A stretch of DNA of 15,829 nt, from contig JBJDXI010000043.1 in assembly GCA_051866595.1 (NCBI GenBank), positions 1 through 15,829 on the forward strand. Direction: 5' to 3'. The notes below the pieces were generated by a model. That model worked only from the letters and a program-made list of their open reading frames with translations, ran no database searches and was not told the origin of the DNA. The DNA comes from UBA7702 sp051866595 (GTDB lineage Bacteria; Bacillota; Dehalobacteriia; UBA7702). The translations under genes were made by a program, and so were the position numbers. Shown here piece by piece: positions 6,070 through 12,831 of the stretch. The stretch's first letter is position 1; each line of letters opens with the position of its first letter.

Positions 6070-7827
6070 TTGGAAACTCATGCGAAAAATTTTGTTTACC
6101 ACAGACCTGATGTTGAGATTACACTGGATGAAGTCACAACGCTTCGCTGTAATTATGTGATTACGCAAGACGAGGATTTTCATCTGTATCTCGTCAAAGA
6201 CATCTATCGTTACTTCCTTGAAGAACGGACGGTTTCTGTTTTCTTCGATAAGCTCCCGGAACAAACTTACGATATTATATATGAAGACGATCCTTTTTCC
6301 TTTGTGTCGGAAGGGTCTCTCTACGCTATTGTTCAGGATGATAACGGCGAGATCCTTGGTGTGTTTGACTCTCCGGAGCTTTTCGGTCGTTTCTGCGTGG
6401 AGGCGAACCATCAGATCAGCAATCTGAAGCTCCGCGAAAAGAATCTGAAGCGTCTCTTTAACCTTCTGGAGGATGAAGTGTTCGTTACCGATGAATACGG
6501 TTTCGTGCAGCTGATCAACCCCCGGGGCGAGTTCATTATGGGCATCAAGGAGGCGGACTATCTCGGTCACCATGTCAGCGAGATGATCCGTAACAATGTT
6601 CTTCCCAAGAGCTTATCGCTGAATGTGATTGATACCGGTGAGCGCTGTACGGAAATTATCGATCTTCCCACCGGCATCCGCATCATCTGCTCGGCCCAGC
6701 CCGTTTACGATGAGGAAGGGCGCATGGTGCAGATTCTTTCCACATCGAAAAATATTGATGAAATCACCGATAAGATCAACGAACTCTCCCGGGAGCTCCA
6801 TTCCAGCAACGAGCAGATCAAGAGCTTGCAGGAACAGATCATCGCCAAAGAAAAATACATCTTTGAAAGTCCGCCGATGAAGCAGATTCAGAAAATGATC
6901 ATGAAAATCGCTCCCGCCGATGTTGCCGTTTTGATTGAAGGTGAATCCGGCGTGGGGAAAGAAGTTATCGCCGATACCGTTTACAAGCTGAGCCGCCGCA
7001 GAGACAAACCTTTTGTCAAAATCAACTGCGGGATGATCCCCAAAGACCTGATGGAATCGGAACTGTTCGGTTATGAACCCGGCGCGTTTACCGGTGCCCT
7101 GAAAAACGGAAAGACCGGGAAACTGGAAGTCGCCAACGGCGGCACCGTGTTCTTTGATGAAATCGGCGAAATGGAACTGCCTCTCCAGGTCAAGCTGCTG
7201 GAATTTTTGCAGGACCACCAGATCGTCCGGGTCGGTGGTACCCGCCGGATTCCTCTGGACATCCGCATCATCGCCGCCACCAACCGGGATCTTTTCAGTA
7301 TGGTGGAGGAGGGAACCTTCCGCCGGGATCTCTATTACCGCCTCAATATCATGCCCATTTACGTTCCGCCGCTGAGGGAACGCAGAGAGGATATTGTGCC
7401 TCTGCTTTTCCATTTTCTCAATGTATTCAATAAAAAATACGGTTTTGACAAGCACATGGATAACAATGTTGTTGAGAAAATGCAGACTTACGGCTGGCCG
7501 GGGAATGTCAGAGAGCTGATGCACACCGTGGAGCGGATCGTTGTAGCCTCCGATTCCGATTATATCAACGTGATTGAACTGGATGACCTCTTTACCGAAG
7601 GTCTCACGGCCCACGGCACGGCCATCACCGCCAACGCCAAAGTCATTTGTACGGAACTGATGCCGCTGAAAGAAGCCAAGCACGAGCTGGAAAGCTATCT
7701 GGTAAAAATGGCCTACGACCGTTTCGGCTCTTCTTATAAGGCGGCAGAGTATTTGCAGGTCAATCAGTCTACCGTCAGCCGCTGGCTGAAACGGAAAGAA
7801 GATAATACAAAAAAGCACCCCCGATGA
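6070..7827 (+). CDS. Sigma-54-dependent activator with PAS, AAA+ and Fis-type HTH domains
   Basis: A 585-residue enhancer-binding protein. An unrecognised N-terminal region (1-120) is followed by a PAS-like sensor domain (about 128-226, with VFVTDEYGFVQLINP), a likely coiled-coil linker (228-268), an AAA+ domain with Walker A GESGVGKE (291-298), the sigma-54-contacting loop GAFTGA (338-343), Walker B VFFDEIGE (about 360) and GWPGNVREL, and a Fis-type helix-turn-helix (550-580, GSSYKAAEYLQVNQSTVSRW). No receiver domain is present, so a ligand rather than a kinase probably controls it. Start: no ATG fits; TTG 6070 has a perfect AGGAGG (6056-6061) eight bases before it. It lies 129 bp behind the first methyltransferase. 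Two sigma-54 promoters with shared palindromes occur in this window, one before each methyltransferase gene, so it is the obvious regulator of both; the sensed compound is unknown. Confidence 0.95.
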   Translation: METHAKNFVYHRPDVEITLDEVTTLRCNYVITQDEDFHLYLVKDIYRYFLEERTVSVFFDKLPEQTYDIIYEDDPFSFVSEGSLYAIVQDDNGEILGVFDSPELFGRFCVEANHQISNLKLREKNLKRLFNLLEDEVFVTDEYGFVQLINPRGEFIMGIKEADYLGHHVSEMIRNNVLPKSLSLNVIDTGERCTEIIDLPTGIRIICSAQPVYDEEGRMVQILSTSKNIDEITDKINELSRELHSSNEQIKSLQEQIIAKEKYIFESPPMKQIQKMIMKIAPADVAVLIEGESGVGKEVIADTVYKLSRRRDKPFVKINCGMIPKDLMESELFGYEPGAFTGALKNGKTGKLEVANGGTVFFDEIGEMELPLQVKLLEFLQDHQIVRVGGTRRIPLDIRIIAATNRDLFSMVEEGTFRRDLYYRLNIMPIYVPPLRERREDIVPLLFHFLNVFNKKYGFDKHMDNNVVEKMQTYGWPGNVRELMHTVERIVVASDSDYINVIELDDLFTEGLTAHGTAITANAKVICTELMPLKEAKHELESYLVKMAYDRFGSSYKAAEYLQVNQSTVSRWLKRKEDNTKKHPR

Positions 7828-7847
7828 TTTTTTGGGGAAAGAAGATG

Positions 7848-7868
7848 TGTTCTATAATATATAGAACA
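7848..7868. repeat. Short inverted repeat after the regulator gene
   Basis: Arms TGTTCTAT (7848-7855) and ATAGAACA (7861-7868) are perfect inverted copies separated by AATAT. The core contains TATAAT. No T-run follows, so it is not a terminator by itself; an operator or chance AT-rich palindrome are both possible. Confidence 0.45.
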
Positions 7869-7890
7869 GACAGAACAAAACCTTCATAGG

Positions 7891-7918
7891 GACGGCCGAA
7901 ACGGCCGTCTGTTTTTTT
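7891..7918 (+). terminator. Terminator of the regulator gene
   Basis: Perfect 8-bp GC-rich stem GACGGCCG/CGGCCGTC (7891-7898 with 7902-7909), loop AAA, then TG and seven T (7912-7918). Confidence 0.93.
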
Positions 7919-7990
7919 GAGAGAAACCGGATAAAACAGACTGTCATTATGAAATTATTATAAAATCATAATAAAATTATAATTTTAGTA

Positions 7991-8019
7991 TTGACCTTGC
8001 CGCCGGAAAGTGGTAAGAT
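7991..8019 (+). promoter_or_regulatory. Sigma-70 type promoter of the ABC transporter operon
   Basis: TTGACC (7991-7996), 17-bp spacer, TAAGAT (8014-8019), in an AT-rich stretch directly upstream of the binding-protein gene. It predicts a leader of roughly 60 nt. Nothing resembling the sigma-54 promoter or the ATGC-N6-GCAT sites is present here, so this operon seems to be outside the amine regulon. Confidence 0.72.
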
Positions 8020-8084
8020 AAGTGCATCGAATTCCAAAGGGGATTGAAATAATAAAAATTTTATAATAAAAGGAAGGTATTCTC

Positions 8085-9062
8085 ATGAAAAAGAAATTAC
8101 TTGCTGTTTTATTGGCCGGCGCCATGGCATTGGCCGCCTCTGCCTGTGGCTCCGGTGACGCCGAAGAAACCGAATCCACCGGCGAAACGTACACCATCGG
8201 TATTTGCCAGCTTGTGGAACATGAAGCGCTGGACGCCGCCACTCAGGGCTTTGAAGACGCACTGACCGATGAATTCGGCGACGCTGTTACTTTTGATCTC
8301 CAGAACGCTCAGAACGATTCCAATACCTGCTCCACCATTATCAACGGTTTTGTTTCCTCCGGTGTGGATATGATTCTTGCCAACGCGACCCCCGCTCTTC
8401 AGGCCGCTGCCGCCGGTACTTCCGATATTCCGATTCTCGGTACCTCCGTTACTGAATACGGCGTAGCTCTTGAAATCGATGATTTCAACGGCACCGTTGG
8501 TGGCAACATCTCCGGTACTTCGGACCTGGCTCCCCTCGATCAGCAGGCGGTCATGGTCAAAGAATGGTTCCCCGACGCGAAAAAAGTCGGTTTGCTCTAC
8601 TGCTCCGCCGAAGCCAACTCCCAGTATCAGGTGGATGTGGTAAAAGTTGAACTGGAAACCCTGGGCTATGAATGCGAGCTTTACGCTTTCTCCGATTCCA
8701 ACGACCTTTCCGCCGTCTGCACTACCGCCGCCGGGGAATGCGATGTGATCTATGTTCCCACCGATAACACCGTTGCTTCCAATACCGGGATCATCGACAA
8801 CATCTGCCGTCCCGCCGGTATCCCCGTCATCGCCGGTGAAGAAGGCATCTGCGCCGGTTGTGGCGTAGCGACTCTGTCCATCAGCTACTATGACCTCGGT
8901 TACACCACCGGTCAGATGGCCGCTAAGATCCTTAAAGGGGAAGCCGACATCGCCGAAATGCCCATCGAATATACCGATGTGACCAAAAAATACAACAAGG
9001 CCATCTGTGATGAGCTCGATCTGACCGTTCCCGAAGGCTATGAAGCCATCGAAGCGGAATAA
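8085..9062 (+). CDS. ABC transporter substrate-binding lipoprotein (ABC_sub_bind / TrpX-like)
   Basis: A 325-residue exported lipoprotein. It has Lys-rich MKKKLLAVLLAGAMALA, then a lipobox-like ASAC with Cys21 as the expected lipidated residue, an acidic linker and a periplasmic-binding-fold body (YTIGICQLVEHEALDAA, DMILANATPALQAAA, IPILGTSVTEYG, KKVGLLYCSAEANSQYQVD, DVIYVPTDNTVASN). This pattern and the two genes downstream fit the COG2984/COG4120/COG1101 importer family. Some members take up tryptophan or other aromatic compounds (TrpXYZ-like), but most are uncharacterised, so the substrate is left open. Strong RBS AAGGAAGG (8070-8077) before ATG 8085. A terminator separates it from the permease, which would give excess binding protein over membrane parts. 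Confidence 0.9.
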   Translation: MKKKLLAVLLAGAMALAASACGSGDAEETESTGETYTIGICQLVEHEALDAATQGFEDALTDEFGDAVTFDLQNAQNDSNTCSTIINGFVSSGVDMILANATPALQAAAAGTSDIPILGTSVTEYGVALEIDDFNGTVGGNISGTSDLAPLDQQAVMVKEWFPDAKKVGLLYCSAEANSQYQVDVVKVELETLGYECELYAFSDSNDLSAVCTTAAGECDVIYVPTDNTVASNTGIIDNICRPAGIPVIAGEEGICAGCGVATLSISYYDLGYTTGQMAAKILKGEADIAEMPIEYTDVTKKYNKAICDELDLTVPEGYEAIEAE

Positions 9063-9160
9063 ATAAGGCTTTTGTCTTTGGACTTTCGGTCCTTTGGCGG
9101 GGAGTTTTCGATTTTCATGCCTCTGTTTTCCCCAAAAAGGATTGAAAGGAAGAAATGAAA

Positions 9161-9198
9161 AAAACAGCGAGAAAGACTTTTCTTTCTCGCTGTTTTTT
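9161..9198 (+). terminator. Strong hairpin terminator inside the ABC operon
   Basis: A perfect 16-bp stem (9161-9176 with 9181-9196), loop CTTT and a T-run to 9198, located between the binding-protein gene and the permease gene. TATAAT follows at once (9201-9206), but no good -35 is visible 16-18 bp ahead of it. It probably acts as a partial terminator that reduces permease and ATPase expression. Confidence 0.9.
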
Positions 9199-9240
9199 GA
9201 TATAATTTTATTATCTATGTACTTTTTGGGAGGATTTGCT

Positions 9241-10200
9241 GTGTTTGAGACTTTATTTCTTCGGCTGTTAACGGTGCCCGCGGCATTACCCGGCGCTTTG
9301 GCGCAAGGGCTGATCTGGGGTATTATGGCCATCGGTGTTTTTATTACTTTCCGTATTCTGGATTTTCCCGATCTTACCGTGGACGGTACCATTTGTACCG
9401 GCGCCGCGGTCTGCATCATCATGATGCTGGCCGGATGCAATGTCTGGGTTGCCATGCTGGCGGCCACTGTTGCCGGTTTGCTGGCCGGTCTGATGACCGG
9501 TCTCTTCCATACGTTTATGGGAATTCCTTCGATTCTGGCCGGGATTTTGACACAGCTTTCGCTGTATTCCATCAATCTGAAAATTCTGGGCAAGGCCAAT
9601 CAGGCCATCAATGTGGATAAATACGATCTGTTGATCTCTCTTCGTTGGGTGCAGGAAACGGTGCTGGGTAATCCGTTGATCATGGTTTCCATCCTGATCG
9701 TGGTGGTTATCGCGGTTCTTTATTGGTTCTTCGGCACGGAGCTGGGCTGCTCCATCCGTTCCACCGGCGCGAATCCCAACATGAGCCGGGCCCAGGGGAT
9801 CAATACCGACCTTACCAAAGTATTGGGGTTGATGCTCTCCAACGGCCTCGTGGCTTTTTCCGGCGCTCTTCTCTGTCAGTACCAGGGGTTTGCCGATGTC
9901 AACATGGGTCGCGGCGCCATCGTCATCGGCCTGGCGGCGGTGATTATCGGCGAAGCGATTTTCAGCCGTATTTTCCGTAATTTTGCCCTGAAGCTTCTCG
10001 GCGTCGTTTTCGGTTCAGTGATTTATTACGTTGTTATCCAGATCGTCATTCAGCTGGGTCTCGACGCGAACCTGCTGAAACTGTTATCCGCTCTCGTCGT
10101 CGCGGTATTCCTTGCCGTTCCCTATTGGAAAGGGAAATATTTCCGCCGTCCGGTCAAAGCCGCCGCGGTCAAAGAAAAGGAGGGCGAACCGAATGCTTGA
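9241..10200 (+). CDS. ABC transporter permease (BPD_transp_2 type)
   Basis: A 319-residue integral membrane protein with about eight hydrophobic segments. LAQGLIWGIMAIGVFITFRILDF followed by DLTVDGTICTGAAVC is characteristic of the COG4120 permease family, as are the central GCSIRSTGANPNMSRAQGI coupling-loop region (contact with the ATPase) and GLAAVIIGEAIF. The GTG start at 9241 is chosen because GGGAGG (9228-9233) lies seven bases ahead. The longer in-frame start at 9094 would have to be translated through the terminator hairpin. The basic C-terminal tail (RRPVKAAAVKEKEG) is cytoplasmic, and its end overlaps the ATPase gene by eight bases, suggesting translational coupling. Confidence 0.92.
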   Translation: MFETLFLRLLTVPAALPGALAQGLIWGIMAIGVFITFRILDFPDLTVDGTICTGAAVCIIMMLAGCNVWVAMLAATVAGLLAGLMTGLFHTFMGIPSILAGILTQLSLYSINLKILGKANQAINVDKYDLLISLRWVQETVLGNPLIMVSILIVVVIAVLYWFFGTELGCSIRSTGANPNMSRAQGINTDLTKVLGLMLSNGLVAFSGALLCQYQGFADVNMGRGAIVIGLAAVIIGEAIFSRIFRNFALKLLGVVFGSVIYYVVIQIVIQLGLDANLLKLLSALVVAVFLAVPYWKGKYFRRPVKAAAVKEKEGEPNA

Positions 10201-10972
10201 GTTGAAAGGTCTTTACAAAACATTTAACGCCGGTACTGTCAATGAAAAACGTGCCATTAACGGTGTGGATCTGACGTTGGAAGACGGTGATTTCGTTACC
10301 ATTATCGGCGGCAACGGCGCCGGCAAATCCACGGTGCTGAATCTGATTTCCGGTGTTTTCCCCGCTGATTCCGGTACTATCCTCCTGAACGGCAAAGATA
10401 TTACCAATCTTTCCGAACATAAACGCGCCCGCTATCTTGGTCGTGTCTTTCAGGATCCCATGATGGGGACGGCGGCGACGATGGGTATTGAGGAAAATCT
10501 GGCCCTGGCGTACCGCCGCGGGAATCGGCGCGGTTTGAAGCAAGGGATTTCGGGAAAAGAGCGCACGTTATATAAAGAGCTTCTTTCCTCCCTCGGTCTG
10601 GGATTGGAAGATCGCCTGACCAGCCGTGTGGGCCTGCTTTCCGGCGGTCAGCGCCAGGCGCTGACACTGCTTATGGCCACCCTGAAAAAACCGGAACTTT
10701 TGCTTCTCGATGAGCATACGGCGGCGCTGGATCCCAAAACCGCCGATAAAGTATTGCGGCTCACCGAGGAAATCGTGAATAAAGACCACCTTACCACGCT
10801 GATGGTGACTCATAATATGAAAAACGCCATTCAATACGGGAACCGTCTCATTATGATGGATGGCGGTAGAATTGTGGTGGATATTCGCGGGGAAGAGAAA
10901 AAGAACCTTTCGGTGAAGGATCTGCTGGAGAAATTTAATATTGAAAGCGACCGGATGCTCCTTTCGGAATGA
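10193..10972 (+). CDS. ABC transporter ATP-binding protein (COG1101 type)
   Basis: The 259-residue ATPase that powers the importer made with the two preceding genes. Visible motifs are Walker A GGNGAGKST (39-47), a Q-loop near VFQDPMMG, the ABC signature LSGGQRQ (149-155), Walker B LLLLDEH with the D-loop AALDP, and the switch His in MVTHN. The DEHTAALDP variant is typical of this importer family. Start ATG 10193 follows AAGGAGGG (10177-10184) and lies inside the end of the permease gene. No further transporter gene follows; the next stretch is the control region of the second methyltransferase. Confidence 0.94.
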   Translation: MLELKGLYKTFNAGTVNEKRAINGVDLTLEDGDFVTIIGGNGAGKSTVLNLISGVFPADSGTILLNGKDITNLSEHKRARYLGRVFQDPMMGTAATMGIEENLALAYRRGNRRGLKQGISGKERTLYKELLSSLGLGLEDRLTSRVGLLSGGQRQALTLLMATLKKPELLLLDEHTAALDPKTADKVLRLTEEIVNKDHLTTLMVTHNMKNAIQYGNRLIMMDGGRIVVDIRGEEKKNLSVKDLLEKFNIESDRMLLSE

Positions 10973-11083
10973 CATCGTGTGTTTCCGGGCAGACAATATT
11001 TGAGCGAATTCCCTGAAAATTTGTAAAATATATCCCGAATGATTGGGGAATTTTTGCGGTTTGATCGAAATTTTTCACCGAAT

Positions 11084-11127
11084 ATGCAAATTTGCATCAC
11101 GGGTGATGCAAATTTGCAAAAACGCAT
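11084..11127. promoter_or_regulatory. Tandem ATGC-N6-GCAT palindromes (candidate upstream activator sites, pyrrolysine methyltransferase)
   Basis: ATGCAAATTTGCAT (11084-11097) is identical to the site at 4352-4365. ATGCAAATTTGCAA (11106-11119) differs in the last base, and its centre is 22 bp, about two helical turns, from the first. An overlapping TTGCAAAAACGCAT (11114-11127) has the same arms with one mismatch. The sites are about 135-180 bp upstream of the sigma-54 promoter at 11262, with a terminator in between. The geometry fits binding of activator oligomers on one face of the helix and DNA looping to the promoter. Confidence 0.8.
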
Positions 11128-11169
11128 ACACTGAATTTTAAGTGGCGTTTTGCCGGAGAAAAAGATATA

Positions 11170-11216
11170 AAAGACAATGCGGATGCAGAAAAATGCAAAA
11201 ACGCATTGTCTTTTTT
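11170..11216 (+). terminator. Terminator between ABC operon and pyrrolysine methyltransferase gene
   Basis: A 12-bp perfect stem (AAAGACAATGCG at 11170-11181 with CGCATTGTCTTT at 11202-11213), a 20-nt loop and a T-run to 11216. It is about 200 bp behind the ATPase stop. Its 3' part contains ATGCAAAAACGCAT (11193-11206), a further match to ATGC-N6-GCAT, so the hairpin DNA may also be an activator site. Confidence 0.85.
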
Positions 11217-11261
11217 GTTTTTGCATGACTTAAAATGCCTGCTCGGAACGGTTTTGTGTTT

Positions 11262-11277
11262 TGGCACGCTTCTTGCA
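11262..11277 (+). promoter_or_regulatory. Sigma-54 (-24/-12) promoter of the pyrrolysine methyltransferase gene
   Basis: TGGCACGCTTCTTGCA matches TGGCACG-N4-TTGCW fully; GG (11263-11264) and GC (11275-11276) are 10 bp apart. Compared with the promoter at 4455 it shares TTTGGCACG, a 3-bp variable part and CTTGCATTAA, a likeness beyond the sigma-54 core. Predicted start is near 11288, about 28 nt before the ATG. Confidence 0.94.
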
Positions 11278-11315
11278 TTAAATAAATGCATATTCAAAGC
11301 AAGGAGGCTTTCAAC

Positions 11316-12791
11316 ATGAAAAGAAATACTCAAGCTGTTTTTAACGGCTTAGGCAGTTTCGGCATCGTGGGTTATTCCCAGGACGAACTGCAGACAATTC
11401 ATCTTGCAACACTGGACGTATTGAGAAATGTCGGCGTTCGTGTTGACAGCAAAGAAGCACGTGACATTTTCGCCGCCGGCGGCTGCATTGTCGACGAAGC
11501 GACCAACATCGTAAAAATTCCTTCCTACGTTGTTGAAGACGCCATCCGTACCGCCCCCTCCACCATTCAGCTCTGCGGCAGAAAACCCGAAAACGACTAC
11601 ATCGTTGAAAAGAACCGCGTCGGTTTCGTTAACTTCGGTGAAGGCGTTATGGTCCGCGATCCCGAAACCTTCGATTATCGCCCCAGTCTGAAAGAAGACG
11701 TCAAAAAAGCCGCTTTGATGAGTGACTATCTCCCCAACATGGACATCACTTACAGAGCCGTTGTCTCCCAGGACCATCCCGGCCCCTCCCAGGCGCTGCA
11801 TAACGCCGAAGCGATTCTGCCCAACACCAGAAAACACTTCTTCATCGGGCCCGACGGCGCGGAAAATGCCGAATATCTCATCCGCATGGCTTCCGCTGTG
11901 GTCGGCGGCAGAGACAAGCTTCGTGAACGTCCTCTGATGTCCTTCAACACCTGCCCCACCAGCTTGCTGAAACTGATCCCCGAATGTACCGATGTCGTCA
12001 TTCTGGCCGCGAAAAACGGTGTTCCGATCAATATCATCTCCATGGCCATGGCCGGTGCGACTTCTCCCGTAACGCTGGCGGGTACTCTCGTAACCCACAA
12101 CGCGGAAGTTCTTTCCGTTGTAACTTTGAGCCAGTTGGTACAGAAAGGTTCTCCCTGCATCTACGCAAGCTCCACCACCATGATGGATATGCGTTACACC
12201 ACCGCTCCCGTCGGATGCCCCGAACTCGGCATGATCAGCGCTTCCGTCGCCCGTCTTGCCCAGTTCTACAACCTGCCCTGCTTCGTCGCCGGTGGGTAGG
12301 CAGACTCCAAAGTTCCCGATGCTCAGGCTGCGCATGAAAAAACGCTCACCGCTTTATTGGCCGCTCAGGGTGGCGCCAACCTCATCTACGGTGCAGGTAT
12401 GCTCGACCTCGGTATCACTTTCGACTACGCTCAGTTCGTCATCGATAACGAAATCTACACCATGATCCGCAAAGTCATTGAAGGTATCAAAATCACCGAT
12501 GCCAACATCGCTGTGGACCTGATCAAGGAGATCGGCCCCGGCGGCGAATTCGTTGCTCATCCTCATACCTTCGCGAACTTCCGCAACGAACAGAGCTCCA
12601 CTTCTCTCTTCGACCGCTCCATGCGTGAAGCCTGGATCCTCGAAGGCAAAAAAGATCTGGCTGAACGGGCTTATGCCAAAGCCGATGAAATTATCAAAAC
12701 TCATAAAGTTCCCGCGCTCCCCGATGGTGTTGAAGCAGAAATTCATGACATCTTGCTCGAAGCTGAAGATAAATACGGCATGAACAAATAA
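11316..12791 (+). CDS. mttB: Trimethylamine:corrinoid methyltransferase MttB with in-frame UAG (pyrrolysine 328)
   Basis: Read through the TAG at 12297-12299, the frame gives 491 residues, near the usual 495 of MttB. The amber codon stands in CFVAGG-Pyl-ADSKVPDAQAAHEKT, the conserved pyrrolysine context of archaeal and bacterial MttB. Family sequence continues without frameshift to TAA 12789-12791 (GPGGEFVAHPHTFANFR, REAWILEGKKDLAERAYAKADEI). MttB moves a methyl group from trimethylamine to Co(I) of the corrinoid protein MttC, with pyrrolysine orienting the amine. Start ATG 11316 has AAGGAGG (11301-11307) eight bases ahead; an in-frame ATG at 11286 precedes this RBS and lies almost on the transcription start. 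If UAG were a stop, a 327-residue truncated product would result. No MttC gene is adjacent. Substrate TMA is inferred from the family. Confidence 0.94.
12297..12299 (+). other. In-frame amber codon read as pyrrolysine
   Basis: TAG in the mttB frame, codon 328, between GGT-GGG and GCA-GAC-TCC-AAA. It aligns without gaps with Ser312 of the non-Pyl paralogue at 4522. No gene in this window ends with TAG. Decoding needs tRNA-Pyl (pylT), PylS and PylBCD, which are not in the window. Confidence 0.92.
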
Positions 12792-12831
12792 GATTCATTG
12801 ATTTATTGTTTCTTAGGAGGAAGGAAATATT

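Noticed and set aside
9094..9240. N-terminal extension of the permease from ATG 9094
   Set aside because: The extension would be encoded by the terminator hairpin and its peptide resembles no permease; GTG 9241 has a near-perfect RBS.
8109..9599. Very long minus-strand open frame (496 codons) opposite the ABC genes, and similar ones at 1346-2392, 4624-5865, 6613-7818 and 11349-12335
   Set aside because: They are mirror frames of well-supported + strand genes, have no family motifs and no suitable RBS; the codon structure of the + strand genes explains their length.
11316..12299. Reading the TAG at 12297 as a stop, making mttB a truncated pseudogene
   Set aside because: The TAG is at the exact family position of pyrrolysine, no frameshift or other lesion is present, and the downstream 163 codons are intact family sequence with the same codon use.
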